From Alcanivorax quisquiliarum (GTDB lineage: Bacteria; Pseudomonadota; Gammaproteobacteria; Pseudomonadales; Alcanivoracaceae): DNA of 64,000 bases. The notes below the pieces were generated by a model that worked only from the letters and a program-made list of their open reading frames with translations, made no database searches and was not told the origin of the DNA. Positions 1-13,374 of this stretch are shown here, one piece after another (the stretch's first letter is position 1; every line of letters starts with the position of its first letter). Made by a program: the position numbers and the translations under genes. The stretch is taken from contig NZ_JALKII010000006.1 in assembly GCF_023051175.1 (NCBI RefSeq), forward strand, positions 124,001 through 188,000. The letters are read 5' to 3'.

Positions 1-168
1 GTTCAGAAAGAAGGCTTCACCTGCGTGCCGCTGAGCCTCTACTGGAGCCACGGCCGCGCCAAGCTGGAGATCGCACTGGCCCGCGGCAAGCAGAAGTTCG
101 ACAAACGCGCCACCGAAAAAGAGCGCGACTGGAACCGGCAGAAACAGAGGCTGATGCGGCGCAACTGA
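1..168 (+). CDS. smpB: SsrA-binding protein SmpB (C-terminal fragment)
   Basis: Only the last 55 codons are in the window; the gene enters from the left edge in frame 1 and stops with TGA. The translation contains the SmpB signature stretch [20 protein letters not shown], followed by the basic tail ([15 protein letters not shown]...) that enters the ribosomal mRNA channel during trans-translation. SmpB binds the tRNA-like domain of tmRNA and delivers it to stalled ribosomes. Its partner RNA, ssrA, lies about 1 kb downstream on the same strand, a common gammaproteobacterial arrangement. Identification is firm; the start is outside the window. Confidence 0.95.
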   Translation, partial: VQKEGFTCVPLSLYWSHGRAKLEIALARGKQKFDKRATEKERDWNRQKQRLMRRN

Positions 169-456
169 TACGCTGCCCGCCGTGCCACCGAGCGGGGCGA
201 AGCAAAGCCTTATCGGGCGCCGACACCGCCAGATGCCGAACAAGATGGCCATCAGGGCTTGGAGCTGCAGCGGCGCGGGATCAATCGAAGCGCCCCGCGC
301 CGATTGGCAAAGCTGCGCTTGCTACATATTGCCCCTGCTGCACTTGCTCGCCGGAACAAGCCGCTCAATCCAGGCTCAACCCAAGCCCCATGCGTCATTA
401 ATAGCGCCTGCAAACGGCTCAGGCATCACCAGCGCCGCGCCGCTCCGGCGCGCCGC

Positions 457-493
457 AAAAAAAATGCGGAGCCAGGCCAAACCTGCTCCGCAT
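457..493 (-). terminator. Rho-independent terminator of the small membrane-protein gene
   Basis: Read on the minus strand, ATGCGGAGCAGG pairs with CCTGGCTCCGCAT with one bulged base, followed by eight T residues (the A run at 457-464). It lies about 60 bases after the stop of the minus-strand gene ending at 551. The rest of 169-550 shows no convincing coding or RNA feature. Confidence 0.75.
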
Positions 494-550
494 CCGCCGA
501 CACCGCCGCGCCAGGCATCACACCCGGCGGGCTGCTGCCCAGCCATCAAG

Positions 551-820
551 TCAGATCACTTTTTCGTTAGCGGCACCCACCCCGGCGCGTGGGTCCTTGC
601 GAACCAGCCAATAAACCATCAGCCAGGCCCGCAACAACGCTGGCAGGAAAAATACCGCAAACATCACCACTGGCAGGCGAGCATCGAACAAAGCATCCAC
701 CATCAGCAGGCCACCAAAATAGGCACCTACTGCCACCAGCAGAACCAGCGCGCGATACACCAGAGCCAGGCCCCGGCGGCTATCCAGACGATTCGATACT
801 GCAACTATGTTTGCTTTCAT
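551..820 (-). CDS. Small two-helix membrane protein, unknown function
   Basis: Encodes 89 residues. Two hydrophobic segments are visible at about residues 20-45 (LALVYRALVLLVAVGAYFGG) and 50-70, the latter ending in a basic turn and a polar tail, so it is probably an inner-membrane protein. An AGGAGG sequence seven bases before the ATG and the strong terminator downstream support a real gene. I do not recognise a characterised family. It is a monocistronic gene convergent with smpB. Confidence 0.65.
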   Translation of the reverse strand: MKANIVAVSNRLDSRRGLALVYRALVLLVAVGAYFGGLLMVDALFDARLPVVMFAVFFLPALLRAWLMVYWLVRKDPRAGVGAANEKVI

Positions 821-1161
821 CTCTCTTCCTCCTCATTGAGGATTACGCTCTGATCGGCTCCCCGGAAACGGGGCCGCCGCAAGCCTCGTGTGGTACACAG
901 CGGAAACAGACTCTTGCTGACCCAACCCGTGGCTTGTGGCCCCGGCCCTGACGGCAACTGCTTCCTGCGCTTCAGCTCGTGTTACGAAAGGTATCATCCT
1001 GCATCTGTCAACCACATAATGGCCTCCTTGCCGGATTGTCAGACAGGAAACAGCGAAGTTTACATTTCCCAATGGCAACGTCCTGCTCGCACCCGCTGCG
1101 ACGTGGCTCGCACTTGAAAATCCACGCGCAGACCCAATTTCCTGTACACTACGCGAGATCA
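821..1161 (+). promoter_or_regulatory. ssrA upstream region with probable -10 (TACACT, 1145-1150)
   Basis: This 340-base gap has no convincing ORF; short frames on both strands lack ribosome sites and recognisable domains. A TACACT hexamer at 1145-1150 would start transcription a few bases before the mature tmRNA end at 1162, as expected for a short 5' precursor leader. No well-spaced -35 is obvious: TTGAAA at 1117 is too far upstream. Confidence 0.35.
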
Positions 1162-1516
1162 GGGGCCGACAAGGTTTCGACGTTGGTGCTGAATCCTGTG
1201 GTGCATGTCGAGAAGGTTACGGTTCTCGTAAATCCATCGTGACACTTAAGTAATCGCAAACGACGATTCTTACGCACTGGCGGCCTAATACCCCGCCTAC
1301 GGTCAAGCGACCCAGCCTGTGGGGAAGCGCGACCGGCTAAGCTACACAGGCTCGCAATGAGGCTCGTCCCGGGCTGATTTGCTAAATCCTCAGGGAATCG
1401 GCGCTGACATCCTGCCCCTCGGGCCGTAAGCGCTTAAATCAATAGAGCGGGCTAAACATGTAGATCTGCAGGTGGATGGCTGACGGACGCGGGTTCGATT
1501 CCCGCCGGCTCCACCA
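1162..1516 (+). ncRNA. ssrA: tmRNA (ssrA), tag ANDDSYALAA
   Basis: The 5' end GGGGCCG pairs with CGGCTCC before the terminal ACCA, giving the seven-base tRNA-like acceptor stem (one G-U pair). The 3' part carries the T-loop GGTTCGATTCC. The resume codon and tag ORF sit at 1256-1288: Ala-Asn-Asp-Asp-Ser-Tyr-Ala-Leu-Ala-Ala then TAA, a gammaproteobacterial tag ending in the ClpXP degron ALAA. The RNA works with SmpB to rescue stalled ribosomes. Its 3' end (T-arm and acceptor) is a frequent attachment site for integrative elements, and accessory genes begin shortly after it. Confidence 0.97.
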
Positions 1517-1522
1517 ATACCC

Positions 1523-1553
1523 AAACCCCAACCCTTCTCGGTTGGGGTTTTTC
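1523..1553 (+). terminator. ssrA terminator
   Basis: CCCCAACC and GGTTGGGG form a stem around a short loop, followed by five T residues, starting seven bases after the tmRNA 3' end. From here to the YdjM-like gene (1554-1797) nothing else is supported. Confidence 0.9.
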
Positions 1554-1797
1554 ATTTCTGGGGCTGCGTACCCGCGCGGGTTCCGGCGGACTCTCTCGGA
1601 CTTCCCAGAATGAGCACCCAGCTCGCCTCGCGCCGGAATCCGCTCTCTCCGGCCAGATATTCTCTGCCACTCTCACCGGCCGAAATGGGCGAAGTCCGTG
1701 ACCGGAGAATGCCGCATCCTTTACAATCAATGACTTATCGACGGACTTGGCGAAAGGTTTGATTGGGAAACCGGTTGGGCGAAGGAAACAGCACGCT

Positions 1798-2166
1798 TCA
1801 AATCTTCCCAACCAGAGGCAGCGAGCGGCTGGTCAGGGCATCCAGGGCCAGGTGACTCAGGTAGGCGGCACCGCCCACCAGAAGGAAAGCACGCACGAGT
1901 TTTTCAAAATCATCGTCCGGCGCCCACTGGTACAGCTTGCGCATCCCCGCCACCAGGCCGGCCGCCACCACCACGCTGTGAAAGAATTGTCGGTGATGGG
2001 GATGGACCGCCGGTTCAATCAGGTCCGGGAGTTTGCCTAGCGCCGCTCCGATTGCACCGGCCGCCAGAGGGTGATGGACGCCGGTCGCCCGGTCAGGGTT
2101 GTCGGTCGCGCAGGCCGCAATGCCAGCCACGGCGCCCGCCAGTTGATGTGTCGCTCCATTTGCCAT
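1798..2166 (-). CDS. YdjM-like membrane protein (metal-dependent hydrolase family)
   Basis: Encodes 122 residues resembling the YdjM/DUF457 family, predicted inner-membrane metal-dependent hydrolases; E. coli ydjM is a LexA-regulated member. Histidine-rich segments (GVHHPLAAGAI, PHHRQFFHSVVVAAG, YLSHLALDAL) alternate with hydrophobic stretches, as in that family. The protein is short compared with full-length YdjM (roughly 200 residues), so it may be a compact member. A GAGG precedes the ATG. It faces away from the defence operon, and the bases between hold that operon's promoter. No LexA box is obvious. No substrate can be assigned. Confidence 0.65.
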   Translation of the reverse strand: MANGATHQLAGAVAGIAACATDNPDRATGVHHPLAAGAIGAALGKLPDLIEPAVHPHHRQFFHSVVVAAGLVAGMRKLYQWAPDDDFEKLVRAFLLVGGAAYLSHLALDALTSRSLPLVGKI

Positions 2167-2238
2167 GGTGATGCCTCGTTGGTTGCTGATACCTTGCCGA
2201 TTTAATCATCATCATTTTGATGATGTCAACAACCAGTA

Positions 2239-2286
2239 TTGACACCCATGCGGCATCAGCACTATGATCGTGCTAATTTTAAGCAC
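2239..2286 (+). promoter_or_regulatory. Sigma70 promoter with palindromic operator ahead of the defence operon
   Basis: A perfect -35 TTGACA (2239-2244) and a near-perfect -10 TATGAT (2263-2268) are separated by 18 bases. Immediately after the -10, covering the expected start site, lies the inverted repeat GTGCT-N7-AGCAC (2270-2286) with an AT-rich centre. Position and symmetry fit an operator for the WYL regulator encoded next, which would block its own operon. BrxR/CapW-type WYL regulators are known to repress their defence operons by binding such repeats; use of this site is inferred. Confidence 0.65.
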
Positions 2287-2318
2287 AACATAAGGCCACG
2301 GGTTTGACAGGTGAGCAG

Positions 2319-3242
2319 ATGGGGGCAGCCCTACTAGATGACATCAGCCAGGCGCAGCAAGAGCGATTGTTCCACATCGACTTCAAGCTGCGATTTCTGG
2401 GCGCCGTAAACCGTGCTGACCTGGTCACCCGCTTCGGCATCAAGGCCGCGGCGGCTACCCGGGACCTATCCCTCTATAAGGAGCTGGCGCCCAAGAACCT
2501 GGAATACGACACCAAGGCCAAGACCTACATCCAGTCCGATCACTTCAAGCCGATATTCGACTATTCGCAAAGCCAGGCACTCGCCGCACTGTGCTACGGA
2601 CTCGGCGACGACTATGTGGGCACGCACCGGCCGCTGATCAGTGCCGAGACGCCTACCCAGCTCAACCCCCCTCAGCTCGACACTCTGGCCAAAGTGAGCC
2701 AGGCCATCTATCAGAAGCAAGCACTGCAGATCCAATACCGCTCCCTGTCCAGCGGGCTGACCACCCGCGAAATCGTGCCCTTTGCCCTGGTGGATAACGG
2801 CTTGCGCTGGCATGTGCGCGCCTATGACCGCAAGCGCGAACGCTTCACTGACTTTGTCATCAACCGCATCGCCAAGCCCAAACTGGTGAACGAATCCGCT
2901 ATACCGGCCAACGAGACCAAAGAAGCGGACATTCAGTGGAACCGCATCGTTGAGATGCACCTGGTGCCGCACCCGCGCCTGCAATACCCGGAAACCATTG
3001 AATACGAATACGGCATGCAGAACGGCATGCTGAAGGTAAACGTGCGTGCGGCCGTGGCGGGCTATGTCTTGCGGCGCTGGAACGTCGACTGCTCGGAGAA
3101 TCACGCGCTGACGGGGGCCGAGTACCATTTGTGGCTAAAAAACCGCCAAACGCTCTATGGCGTTAAAAATCTGGTCATTGCACCGGGCTATGCCGAGGGC
3201 ACTCAGGATGCGCAGGCATCCCAGGGCATGGAGGCTGATTAG
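2319..3242 (+). CDS. WYL-domain transcriptional regulator (BrxR/CapW-like)
   Basis: Encodes 307 residues from the ATG at 2319, preferred over an upstream TTG at 2304 because AGGTGAG sits at the right distance. The N-terminal part (about 1-80: [20 protein letters not shown], then RDLSLYK) reads as a winged helix. The middle (about 120-200) is a WYL domain with the typical [28 protein letters not shown] and [10 protein letters not shown] segments. A C-terminal WCX-like part follows. This three-part layout matches BrxR/CapW repressors of phage-defence operons. It is the first gene of the operon, behind a strong promoter with an overlapping palindrome, so it is probably an autorepressor. Its inducing ligand is unknown. 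Confidence 0.88.
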   Translation: MGAALLDDISQAQQERLFHIDFKLRFLGAVNRADLVTRFGIKAAAATRDLSLYKELAPKNLEYDTKAKTYIQSDHFKPIFDYSQSQALAALCYGLGDDYVGTHRPLISAETPTQLNPPQLDTLAKVSQAIYQKQALQIQYRSLSSGLTTREIVPFALVDNGLRWHVRAYDRKRERFTDFVINRIAKPKLVNESAIPANETKEADIQWNRIVEMHLVPHPRLQYPETIEYEYGMQNGMLKVNVRAAVAGYVLRRWNVDCSENHALTGAEYHLWLKNRQTLYGVKNLVIAPGYAEGTQDAQASQGMEAD

Positions 3243-3252
3243 GGGGGGCCAT

Positions 3253-6819
<3,567 letters not shown>

Positions 6820-6869
6820 TTCCAAATGGGTTTTATCAGGCATCGGATTTTCAAGGCCCAGAAAGAGAA

Positions 6870-6966
6870 ACGCCCCCCAGTGGCTTTGGGAGGCGTCGGG
6901 CCGGTGATACTCTCACCGGCGGGGTTAATGACCCGAACTATAGGTTCACAACCTCCGGTTGTCAAC
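6870..6966 (+). repeat. Cluster of three hairpins upstream of the NYN nuclease gene
   Basis: The 175-base gap between the helicase and NYN genes is packed with inverted repeats: ACGCC...GGCGT (6870-6896), a perfect eight-base stem GCCGGTGA/TCACCGGC with a five-base loop (6900-6920), and GGTTCACAACC/GGTTGTCAACC with a three-base loop and one mismatch (6942-6966). None ends in a T run, so they are not standard terminators. They would be transcribed in the operon mRNA. They may be processing, attenuation or autoregulatory RNA structures; their function is unknown. Confidence 0.6.
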
Positions 6967-6994
6967 CAGAAGTTGAACGGGCAGGAGGTCGCTG

Positions 6995-7615
6995 GTGAGC
7001 CGGGTGATCAGCTATATCGACGGCTTCAACCTGTACTTTGGCCTCAAGGGCAAAGGCTGGAAGCGCTATTACTGGCTGGACCTGGCTGCTCTGTCAACGT
7101 CGCTGCTCAAGCCAGAGCAGACCCTGCTGGCCACGCATTACTTCACGGCGCGTCTGCGCATGGCCGGCAAAAACCATGCGGACAAGCAGCGCCAGGACGA
7201 CTATCTGGACGCCCTGGCCACCCGGCCTAACCTGCATATTCACCACGGTCATTACTTGAAAAAAATGCGCCAGTGCCGCAGCTGCGGCGCCCAGTGGCCG
7301 GATTACGAAGAGAAGATGACGGACGTCAATATCGCCGTACAGTTGCTGGCTGACGCTTTTGACGATCATTTTGACACCGCGCTGATCATCTCGGCTGATA
7401 GTGACCTGACCACTCCCGTGCAGTTCGTACGCAAGCGGTTTCCGCAAAAACGGATTATCGTCGCCCAGCCGCCAGGGCGGAACTCGGTACAGCTGGCCAA
7501 CGCGGCTACAGCCGCGTTCACCCTGAGCCAGACCAAAATCCGGCAGAGCCAGCTACCCGACACCATCACGACCAGTGCGGGCATTGTGTTGCAACGCCCC
7601 GCGACTTGGAAATAA
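6995..7615 (+). CDS. NYN-domain (PIN-like) RNase
   Basis: Encodes 206 residues from a GTG at 6995 with AGGAGG six bases upstream. The NYN fold acidic motifs are all visible: [10 protein letters not shown] near residue 6, [12 protein letters not shown] near 105 and [11 protein letters not shown] near 131. These Asp residues normally hold the catalytic metal for RNA cleavage. A CRSC pair near 92-95 sits in the insertion. The gene is inside the helicase/methylase/ATPase operon, close to the DUF1156 gene that follows. NYN proteins are RNases in several bacterial settings; here it could be an effector or could process the hairpin-rich leader just upstream. Confidence 0.85.
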   Translation: MSRVISYIDGFNLYFGLKGKGWKRYYWLDLAALSTSLLKPEQTLLATHYFTARLRMAGKNHADKQRQDDYLDALATRPNLHIHHGHYLKKMRQCRSCGAQWPDYEEKMTDVNIAVQLLADAFDDHFDTALIISADSDLTTPVQFVRKRFPQKRIIVAQPPGRNSVQLANAATAAFTLSQTKIRQSQLPDTITTSAGIVLQRPATWK

Positions 7616-7626
7616 ACAGGAACAAG

Positions 7627-10518
7627 ATGACAGACATAAAATCACCCAAAAAACTCATCGAAGTCGCCCTGCCGCTGGATGATATCAATGTAGCTTCGAC
7701 AAATGAGAAGCAGCCATTCACGCGCAATCACCCACGCTCCATTCACATTTGGTGGGCAAGGCGCCCTTTTGTAACGGCCAGGGCCATCCTATTTGCACAA
7801 CTGGTGAACGACCCCGGCTACCAGCGCGAGCTGGGCTATGGGGTCAACAAGAAAGAGGCGGAGATCAAGCGCGAGAAGCTGTTCCAGATCATTCGCGACC
7901 TGGTGAAGTGGGAGAATACCAACAACGAAGAGGTCTTGAACCGCGCCCGCGAGGCGATCTGGGAAAGCTGGCGAGAGACCTGCCACCTCAACCGCAACCA
8001 CCCGCAGGCTGCGGAGCTGTTCAACCCCGACAAGCTGCCCGCTTTCCACGACCCTTTTGCCGGAGGCGGTGCCATTCCTCTGGAGGCCCAGCGTCTGGGG
8101 CTGGAAAGCTACGCCAGTGACCTGAACCCGGTGGCGGTGATGATCAACAAGGCCATGATCGAGATTCCGCCCAAGTTCGCTGGGCAAAAGCCTGTAGGCC
8201 CGCTGCCGGAAGGCGAGAAACAGCCGGATATGATGGAAGACTGGGCCGGGGCCAAGGGCTTGGCCGAGGATGTGCGCCGCTATGGCCACTGGATGCGCGA
8301 AGAGGCCTTTGAACGCATTGGCCACCTCTACCCCAAAATCAAAATTACCCCGAAGATGGTGGCCGAGCGGCCAGACCTGAAAGCCTACGAAGGTGAAGAA
8401 CTGACAGTGATTGCCTGGCTGTGGGCCAGAACGGTGAAAAGTCCTAACCCTGCCTTTAGTGACGTGGATGTGCCTCTGGTGCGTTCGTTTGTGCTATCCA
8501 GCAAAAAGGGCAAAGAGGCCTGGGTAGAGCCGGTTATCGAGGGTAACACCTATCACTTTGAAGTCAGGATGGGCAAACAGCCCGCCGATGCTATTGCTGG
8601 AACGGTAGAGCGTACCGGCGCCACCTGCATCATGTCGCAGACAGCCATGCCGTTTAAGTATGTCCGCGAGGAAGGTAAAGCCGGACGCATGGGCGAGCGA
8701 TTGATGGCAATTGTGGCTGAAGGTAATCGGGGCCGGGTTTACCTCTCACCGACTGAGGAAATGATACAGGTCGCTCGTAAAGCCCAGCCCGAGTGGAAAC
8801 CGGAGCACAACCTGCCAGTAAATCCACGGGACTTCAAAACACCGAACTATGGACTCAATACCTTTGGCGACCTCTTCACCCCCCGCCAACTGGTGGCCTT
8901 AACCACCTTCTCCGATCTGGTGCAGGAAGCCCGCGAAAAAGCCATTGCAGATGCCAAAGCCGCCGGCCTGCCGGATGATGGCCAAGGCCTGGCCCAAGGC
9001 GGCTCAGGGGCTACTGCCTATGGGGAGGCCATATCGGTGTACTTAGGGCTTGCAACATCTCGTTGGTCAGATATGTCAAACTCCGTTTGTAGCTGGAACT
9101 CAACCAACCAGAATGTCCGAGCGCTATTTGCGCGACAAGCAATACCAATGAATTGGGATTTTGTTGAGCTATCCCCCTTTTCAAAAGTTGGCCCTTGGTT
9201 CTCTTCAGTTGAGTCCATTTTCAACGCGTTCGCTTCAATACCAGCTAATACAGCAAGCTACTCGCTACAAGTTGACGCAGCCACCTCGGACCATGCACAA
9301 AACAAGATAGTTTCCTGCGACCCACCTTATTACGACAACATTGGCTACGCAGATTTATCCGATTTTTTCTATATCTGGCTGCGTCGCTCCTTGCGCAATA
9401 TCTATCCCGCGTTATTCGGCACTATGGCGGTACCCAAGGCGGAAGAACTGGTCGCCACACCCTATCGCCACGGCAGCAAGGAAAAAGCAGAAACCTTCTT
9501 TATGGATGGCATGACCCGCGCCATTCATAACATGGCAGAGAAGTCACATCCGGCTTTTCCTGTTTCGATCTATTACGCATTTAAGCAGTCGGAAACCAAG
9601 GAAGGCAGTACCACCAGCACTGGATGGGTCACATTCCTCGAGGCAGTAATTCAGGCTGGCTTTTCCATTGACGGGACCTGGCCTGTGCGAACTGAACGAG
9701 AAGGTCGCAGTATCGGCATCGGCAGTAACGCCCTGGCCTCATCCATCGTTCTGGTCTGCCGCAAACGCGAAGCCAACGCCGAGTCCATTTCCCGCCGCGA
9801 CTTCCAGCGCCAGTTGCGCGAGGAAATGCCCGAGGCCCTGGAAACCATGATCGGCGGCCAGACCGGTCAGACGCCCATCGCTCCGGTGGACTTGGCCCAG
9901 GCCGCCATAGGCCCCGGCATGGCCATCTTCTCCAAATACGAAGCCGTGCTGAACCAGGACGGCTCCAAAATGAGCGTGCACGACGCCCTGGTGCTGATCA
10001 ACCGTGCCATCACCGAATACCTGAGCCCGGAGTCCGGCAGTTTCGATGCCGACACCCAGTTCTGCGCCAATTGGTTCGACCAATACGGCTGGAGCGCCGG
10101 CCCCTTTGGCGAGGCGGATACCCTCTCCCGCGCCAAAGGCACCAGCGTGGACGGTGTGCGCGAAGCGGGCGTGGTGGAATCCGGCGGCGGCAAGGTGCGC
10201 CTGCTCAAATGGAGCGAGTACGAGGCGGATTGGGATCCCACACGGGACCAGCGCACCCCCATCTGGGAAGCCTGCCACCAGATGATTCGCCGTCTCAATA
10301 ATCAGGGCGAATCCGCCGCGGGCGAGTTGCTGGCCAAGATGCCGGAGAAAGGCGAATCCATCCGCCAGCTTGCCTACCACCTGTACACCCTGTGCGAGCG
10401 CAAGAAGTGGGCCGAGGAAGCCCGCGCTTACAACGAACTGATCGGCTCCTGGCACGCCATCGTCGCCGCCTCCCACGAGGTCGGCCACGCCGGCGAGCAG
10501 CACGGACTGGACTTTTGA
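7627..10518 (+). CDS. DUF1156 DNA methyltransferase
   Basis: Encodes 963 residues from ATG 7627; a TTG at 7606 overlaps the NYN gene and is less likely because AGGAA lies just before the ATG. The N-terminal segment ([20 protein letters not shown]...) is the DUF1156 hallmark of COG1743 adenine-specific methylases. The SAM-binding motif [14 protein letters not shown] is near residue 141, and the catalytic-type motif [18 protein letters not shown] near 564. The long gap between the two motifs is normal for this family. In defence cassettes the methylase is thought to mark host DNA or to sense unmarked DNA. It lies ten bases before the DUF499 gene, its usual partner. Confidence 0.9.
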   Translation: MTDIKSPKKLIEVALPLDDINVASTNEKQPFTRNHPRSIHIWWARRPFVTARAILFAQLVNDPGYQRELGYGVNKKEAEIKREKLFQIIRDLVKWENTNNEEVLNRAREAIWESWRETCHLNRNHPQAAELFNPDKLPAFHDPFAGGGAIPLEAQRLGLESYASDLNPVAVMINKAMIEIPPKFAGQKPVGPLPEGEKQPDMMEDWAGAKGLAEDVRRYGHWMREEAFERIGHLYPKIKITPKMVAERPDLKAYEGEELTVIAWLWARTVKSPNPAFSDVDVPLVRSFVLSSKKGKEAWVEPVIEGNTYHFEVRMGKQPADAIAGTVERTGATCIMSQTAMPFKYVREEGKAGRMGERLMAIVAEGNRGRVYLSPTEEMIQVARKAQPEWKPEHNLPVNPRDFKTPNYGLNTFGDLFTPRQLVALTTFSDLVQEAREKAIADAKAAGLPDDGQGLAQGGSGATAYGEAISVYLGLATSRWSDMSNSVCSWNSTNQNVRALFARQAIPMNWDFVELSPFSKVGPWFSSVESIFNAFASIPANTASYSLQVDAATSDHAQNKIVSCDPPYYDNIGYADLSDFFYIWLRRSLRNIYPALFGTMAVPKAEELVATPYRHGSKEKAETFFMDGMTRAIHNMAEKSHPAFPVSIYYAFKQSETKEGSTTSTGWVTFLEAVIQAGFSIDGTWPVRTEREGRSIGIGSNALASSIVLVCRKREANAESISRRDFQRQLREEMPEALETMIGGQTGQTPIAPVDLAQAAIGPGMAIFSKYEAVLNQDGSKMSVHDALVLINRAITEYLSPESGSFDADTQFCANWFDQYGWSAGPFGEADTLSRAKGTSVDGVREAGVVESGGGKVRLLKWSEYEADWDPTRDQRTPIWEACHQMIRRLNNQGESAAGELLAKMPEKGESIRQLAYHLYTLCERKKWAEEARAYNELIGSWHAIVAASHEVGHAGEQHGLDF

Positions 10519-10528
10519 GGAGTAGACC

Positions 10529-13372
10529 ATGAGTTTGAAACCCTGGCGTGAGATCGCCCGCCCCCACAAAGACGTTCTGGAAGGCTCCTTCAAGCAGTCT
10601 GAGTTTGCTGCCGACATCACCCAAGTGGCCAGCGGCACGGCGCCCGCTGAATATCAGGACGCGGAGAAGTTCTTCTCCCGCACCTACATCACCGAAGGCA
10701 TGCGCCTGTTGCTGATCTCGGTGGCGCAACGCCTGGCGGGCCAGGGCGGCGATCCGGTCATCCAGCTGCAAACCGCCTTCGGTGGCGGTAAGACCCATAC
10801 CATGCTCGCGGTGTACCACCTGGCCAGCCGTGAAGTGAGTACCGACAAGCTGATGGGCGTGCCACCGGTACTGGATGAGGCCGGTATCCACGACCTGCCC
10901 CGCGCAAAGATCGCGGTGATCGACGGTATCAAACTGTCACCCAGTCAGCCGCGCAAATACGGCAACACCTCCGTTAATACTCTGTGGGGAGAACTGGCCT
11001 ATCAGCTGCTCGGTGAGCAAGGCTATGAGATGGTCGCCGGCAGCGATGCCGATGGCACTTCGCCGGGCAAAGAGGTTTTGACCGCGCTGATTCGACAGGC
11101 GGCGCCGTGCGTGATTCTAATCGATGAGCTGGTGGCGTTTATCCGTCAGCTGGAGCTGGGCAAGCAGTACAAGGCCGGCACCTTCGACAGCAACATCAGC
11201 TTTATTCAGGGCCTGACCGAGGCCATGAAGGCTGTGCCTAACGCCATCCTGTTGGCCTCGCTACCCGAGTCCGAGCTGGAGGTGGGCGGGACCATGGGCC
11301 AGCGCGCCCTGAACTCCCTGGAGAAATACTTCGCCCGGGTGGAGTCGGTCTGGAAGCCGGTGGGCACCGAGGAAGCGTTCGAGATCGTGCGCCGGCGGCT
11401 GTTCGAGAACCCGGGCGAGCGCGCTCAGGTGGAAGGCATCAGCCGCCAGTTTTCCGACTTCTACCGGCAGCACGCCGACAAGTTCCCGGTTGAGACCCAG
11501 TCCAACGAATACTTCGAGCGTCTGTGCCGCTCCTACCCTATCCACCCGGAGATCTTCGACCGGCTCTACGAGGATTGGTCCACTCTGGAAAAATTCCAGC
11601 GCACCCGCGGCGTGCTCCAATACATGGCCATCGTCATCCACCGGCTGTGGAACTCGGACAACAAAGACGCGCTGATCATGCCTGGCTCGCTGCCGCTGGA
11701 AGACAGCAATGTACGCAACAAGAGCATCCACTACCTGCCCCAGGGCTGGGAGCCGGTGATCGAACGCGAGGTAGACGGGCCGCGTTCCGCCCCCTACGAC
11801 ATCGACGGTCACCACACGCTATTCGGTGGTGTGCAGGCCGCGCGCCGCACCGCCCGCACTATTTTCCTGGGCAGTGCGCCGTCCACACGGGAGCAGATGA
11901 TTCGCGGCGTTCAGGCCGAGCGCATTTTGCTCGGAACGGTACAGCCCGGTCAGGCTATTGGTGTGTTCGAGGACGTGCTCAAGCGCCTGCGCGACCGTTT
12001 GCACTATCTCTATGCCGAGCAGGACCGCTACTGGCTGGATACCAAGCCCAACCTGCGCCGGGAAATGGAGAGCCGCAAGCAGAACATAAACGAACGGGAT
12101 GAACTGCTGCCCCTGTTAAAGGAGCGTGTGAACCGCATCTTCGGCCGCAACCACCAGTTTGGCGGTATCCATGTGTTCACCCCCTCGGTGGACGTGCCCG
12201 ACGACTACGGCTCCGGCCCAAGGCTGGTGGTGCTGCCGACCAATGCCGCCTACAGCCGCGCCGAGACCAATCAGGCCTTTGGGGAAGCCGAAAAAATCCT
12301 GCGCAACCGCGGCGACCAACCGCGCCAGAAGCAGAACCGGTTGATCTTCCTGGCACCGGATTTCGACGTGGTCAGCCGGCTGAAGGAACAGGGCCGCATC
12401 TACCTCGCCTGGAGATCCATCGTTACGGATATCGAGAGCGGCACCCTCAATCAGGACCTGACCCATCTGAACCAGGCCAAGCGCCACCGGGACGGCTCGG
12501 AGCAGTCCCTGACGCAGCTGATACGGGAAACCTACAAGTGGCTGATCGCACCGGTTGAAGAATTCATCAAGGGCAAGCCGACCCTGAATTGGGAAGTGGT
12601 CTCCGTATCACCCACGGCCCCCAACCTGGTACAGGCGATCGAAGACAAACTGCGCGAGGAGGAATGGCTGATCTACGAGTGGTCCCCGATCCACCTGCGC
12701 AACGTGCTGAAACAGTGGTATTTGAAGGACGGGGTGACAGAAGTCAGCGCGCTCAAGGTCTGGCAAGACACCTGCCACTACCTCTACCTGCCGCGGCTGG
12801 TGAACGACAACGTCTTCCGTAACGCCATTGCTCAGGGCGTTGAAAGCGAGGACTACTTTGGCTTCGCCTCCGACAAGGAGGGCGATCGCTACCTCGGCTT
12901 CAGTTTCGGCCGAGGCTCCATCGCTTCTCTGGACGAATCTTCGTTGCTGATTGACCGTGAAGCGGCCGCAGCCTATGCAGAGCGCATCCGTCAGGCCATG
13001 CAGCCAACACCACAACCGACCCAACCCGGCGAAACCGGCGGAACACCAACCCCTGGCACGACAAGCGAAACAGGCACAACGCCACCCCCGACCCCAGGTG
13101 AAACGGGACAACCGAGTGCAGGAAGCACCGCTGCCGTGAAAAAGCAGTTCTACGGCACCATCGCCCTGGACCCGGTGAAAGCGAAGATGGATTTCGCCAC
13201 CCTCATGGACGAAGTAGTGCAGCAGTTCACCGCCAAACTGGGCGTCGACGTGACGATCTCAGTCGAAATCGAAGCCAAGAGCCGCGACGGATTTGATGAG
13301 GCGCTGCAGCGGACTGTGAAGGAGAACTGCAACGTGCTGCGGTTTAGCAACGCTGAGTTCGAAGAGGAGTAA
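10529..13372 (+). CDS. DUF499 AAA+-type ATPase
   Basis: Encodes 947 residues; GAGGAG precedes the ATG. The P-loop FGGGKTHT is near residue 87, within the stretch [20 protein letters not shown] diagnostic of DUF499 (COG1483) ATPases. A Walker B-like [14 protein letters not shown] is near 193. A Pro/Thr/Gly-rich linker (about 825-870, for example [18 protein letters not shown]) joins a small C-terminal domain. DUF499 proteins nearly always accompany DUF1156 methylases and a helicase in defence loci. The stop codon is two bases from the GTG of the SIR2 gene, so the two are very probably translationally coupled. The exact biochemical role is not known. Confidence 0.88.
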   Translation: MSLKPWREIARPHKDVLEGSFKQSEFAADITQVASGTAPAEYQDAEKFFSRTYITEGMRLLLISVAQRLAGQGGDPVIQLQTAFGGGKTHTMLAVYHLASREVSTDKLMGVPPVLDEAGIHDLPRAKIAVIDGIKLSPSQPRKYGNTSVNTLWGELAYQLLGEQGYEMVAGSDADGTSPGKEVLTALIRQAAPCVILIDELVAFIRQLELGKQYKAGTFDSNISFIQGLTEAMKAVPNAILLASLPESELEVGGTMGQRALNSLEKYFARVESVWKPVGTEEAFEIVRRRLFENPGERAQVEGISRQFSDFYRQHADKFPVETQSNEYFERLCRSYPIHPEIFDRLYEDWSTLEKFQRTRGVLQYMAIVIHRLWNSDNKDALIMPGSLPLEDSNVRNKSIHYLPQGWEPVIEREVDGPRSAPYDIDGHHTLFGGVQAARRTARTIFLGSAPSTREQMIRGVQAERILLGTVQPGQAIGVFEDVLKRLRDRLHYLYAEQDRYWLDTKPNLRREMESRKQNINERDELLPLLKERVNRIFGRNHQFGGIHVFTPSVDVPDDYGSGPRLVVLPTNAAYSRAETNQAFGEAEKILRNRGDQPRQKQNRLIFLAPDFDVVSRLKEQGRIYLAWRSIVTDIESGTLNQDLTHLNQAKRHRDGSEQSLTQLIRETYKWLIAPVEEFIKGKPTLNWEVVSVSPTAPNLVQAIEDKLREEEWLIYEWSPIHLRNVLKQWYLKDGVTEVSALKVWQDTCHYLYLPRLVNDNVFRNAIAQGVESEDYFGFASDKEGDRYLGFSFGRGSIASLDESSLLIDREAAAAYAERIRQAMQPTPQPTQPGETGGTPTPGTTSETGTTPPPTPGETGQPSAGSTAAVKKQFYGTIALDPVKAKMDFATLMDEVVQQFTAKLGVDVTISVEIEAKSRDGFDEALQRTVKENCNVLRFSNAEFEEE

Positions 13373-13374
13373 GC

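Noticed and set aside
833-1078. 81-residue minus-strand frame upstream of ssrA
   Set aside because: No ribosome site, no domain, and it overlaps other equally poor frames.
1452-1811. Minus-strand frame of 119 residues with the phrase EPAGIEPASV
   Set aside because: It runs through the tmRNA 3' end and terminator; this phrase is a known false translation of RNA-gene ends.
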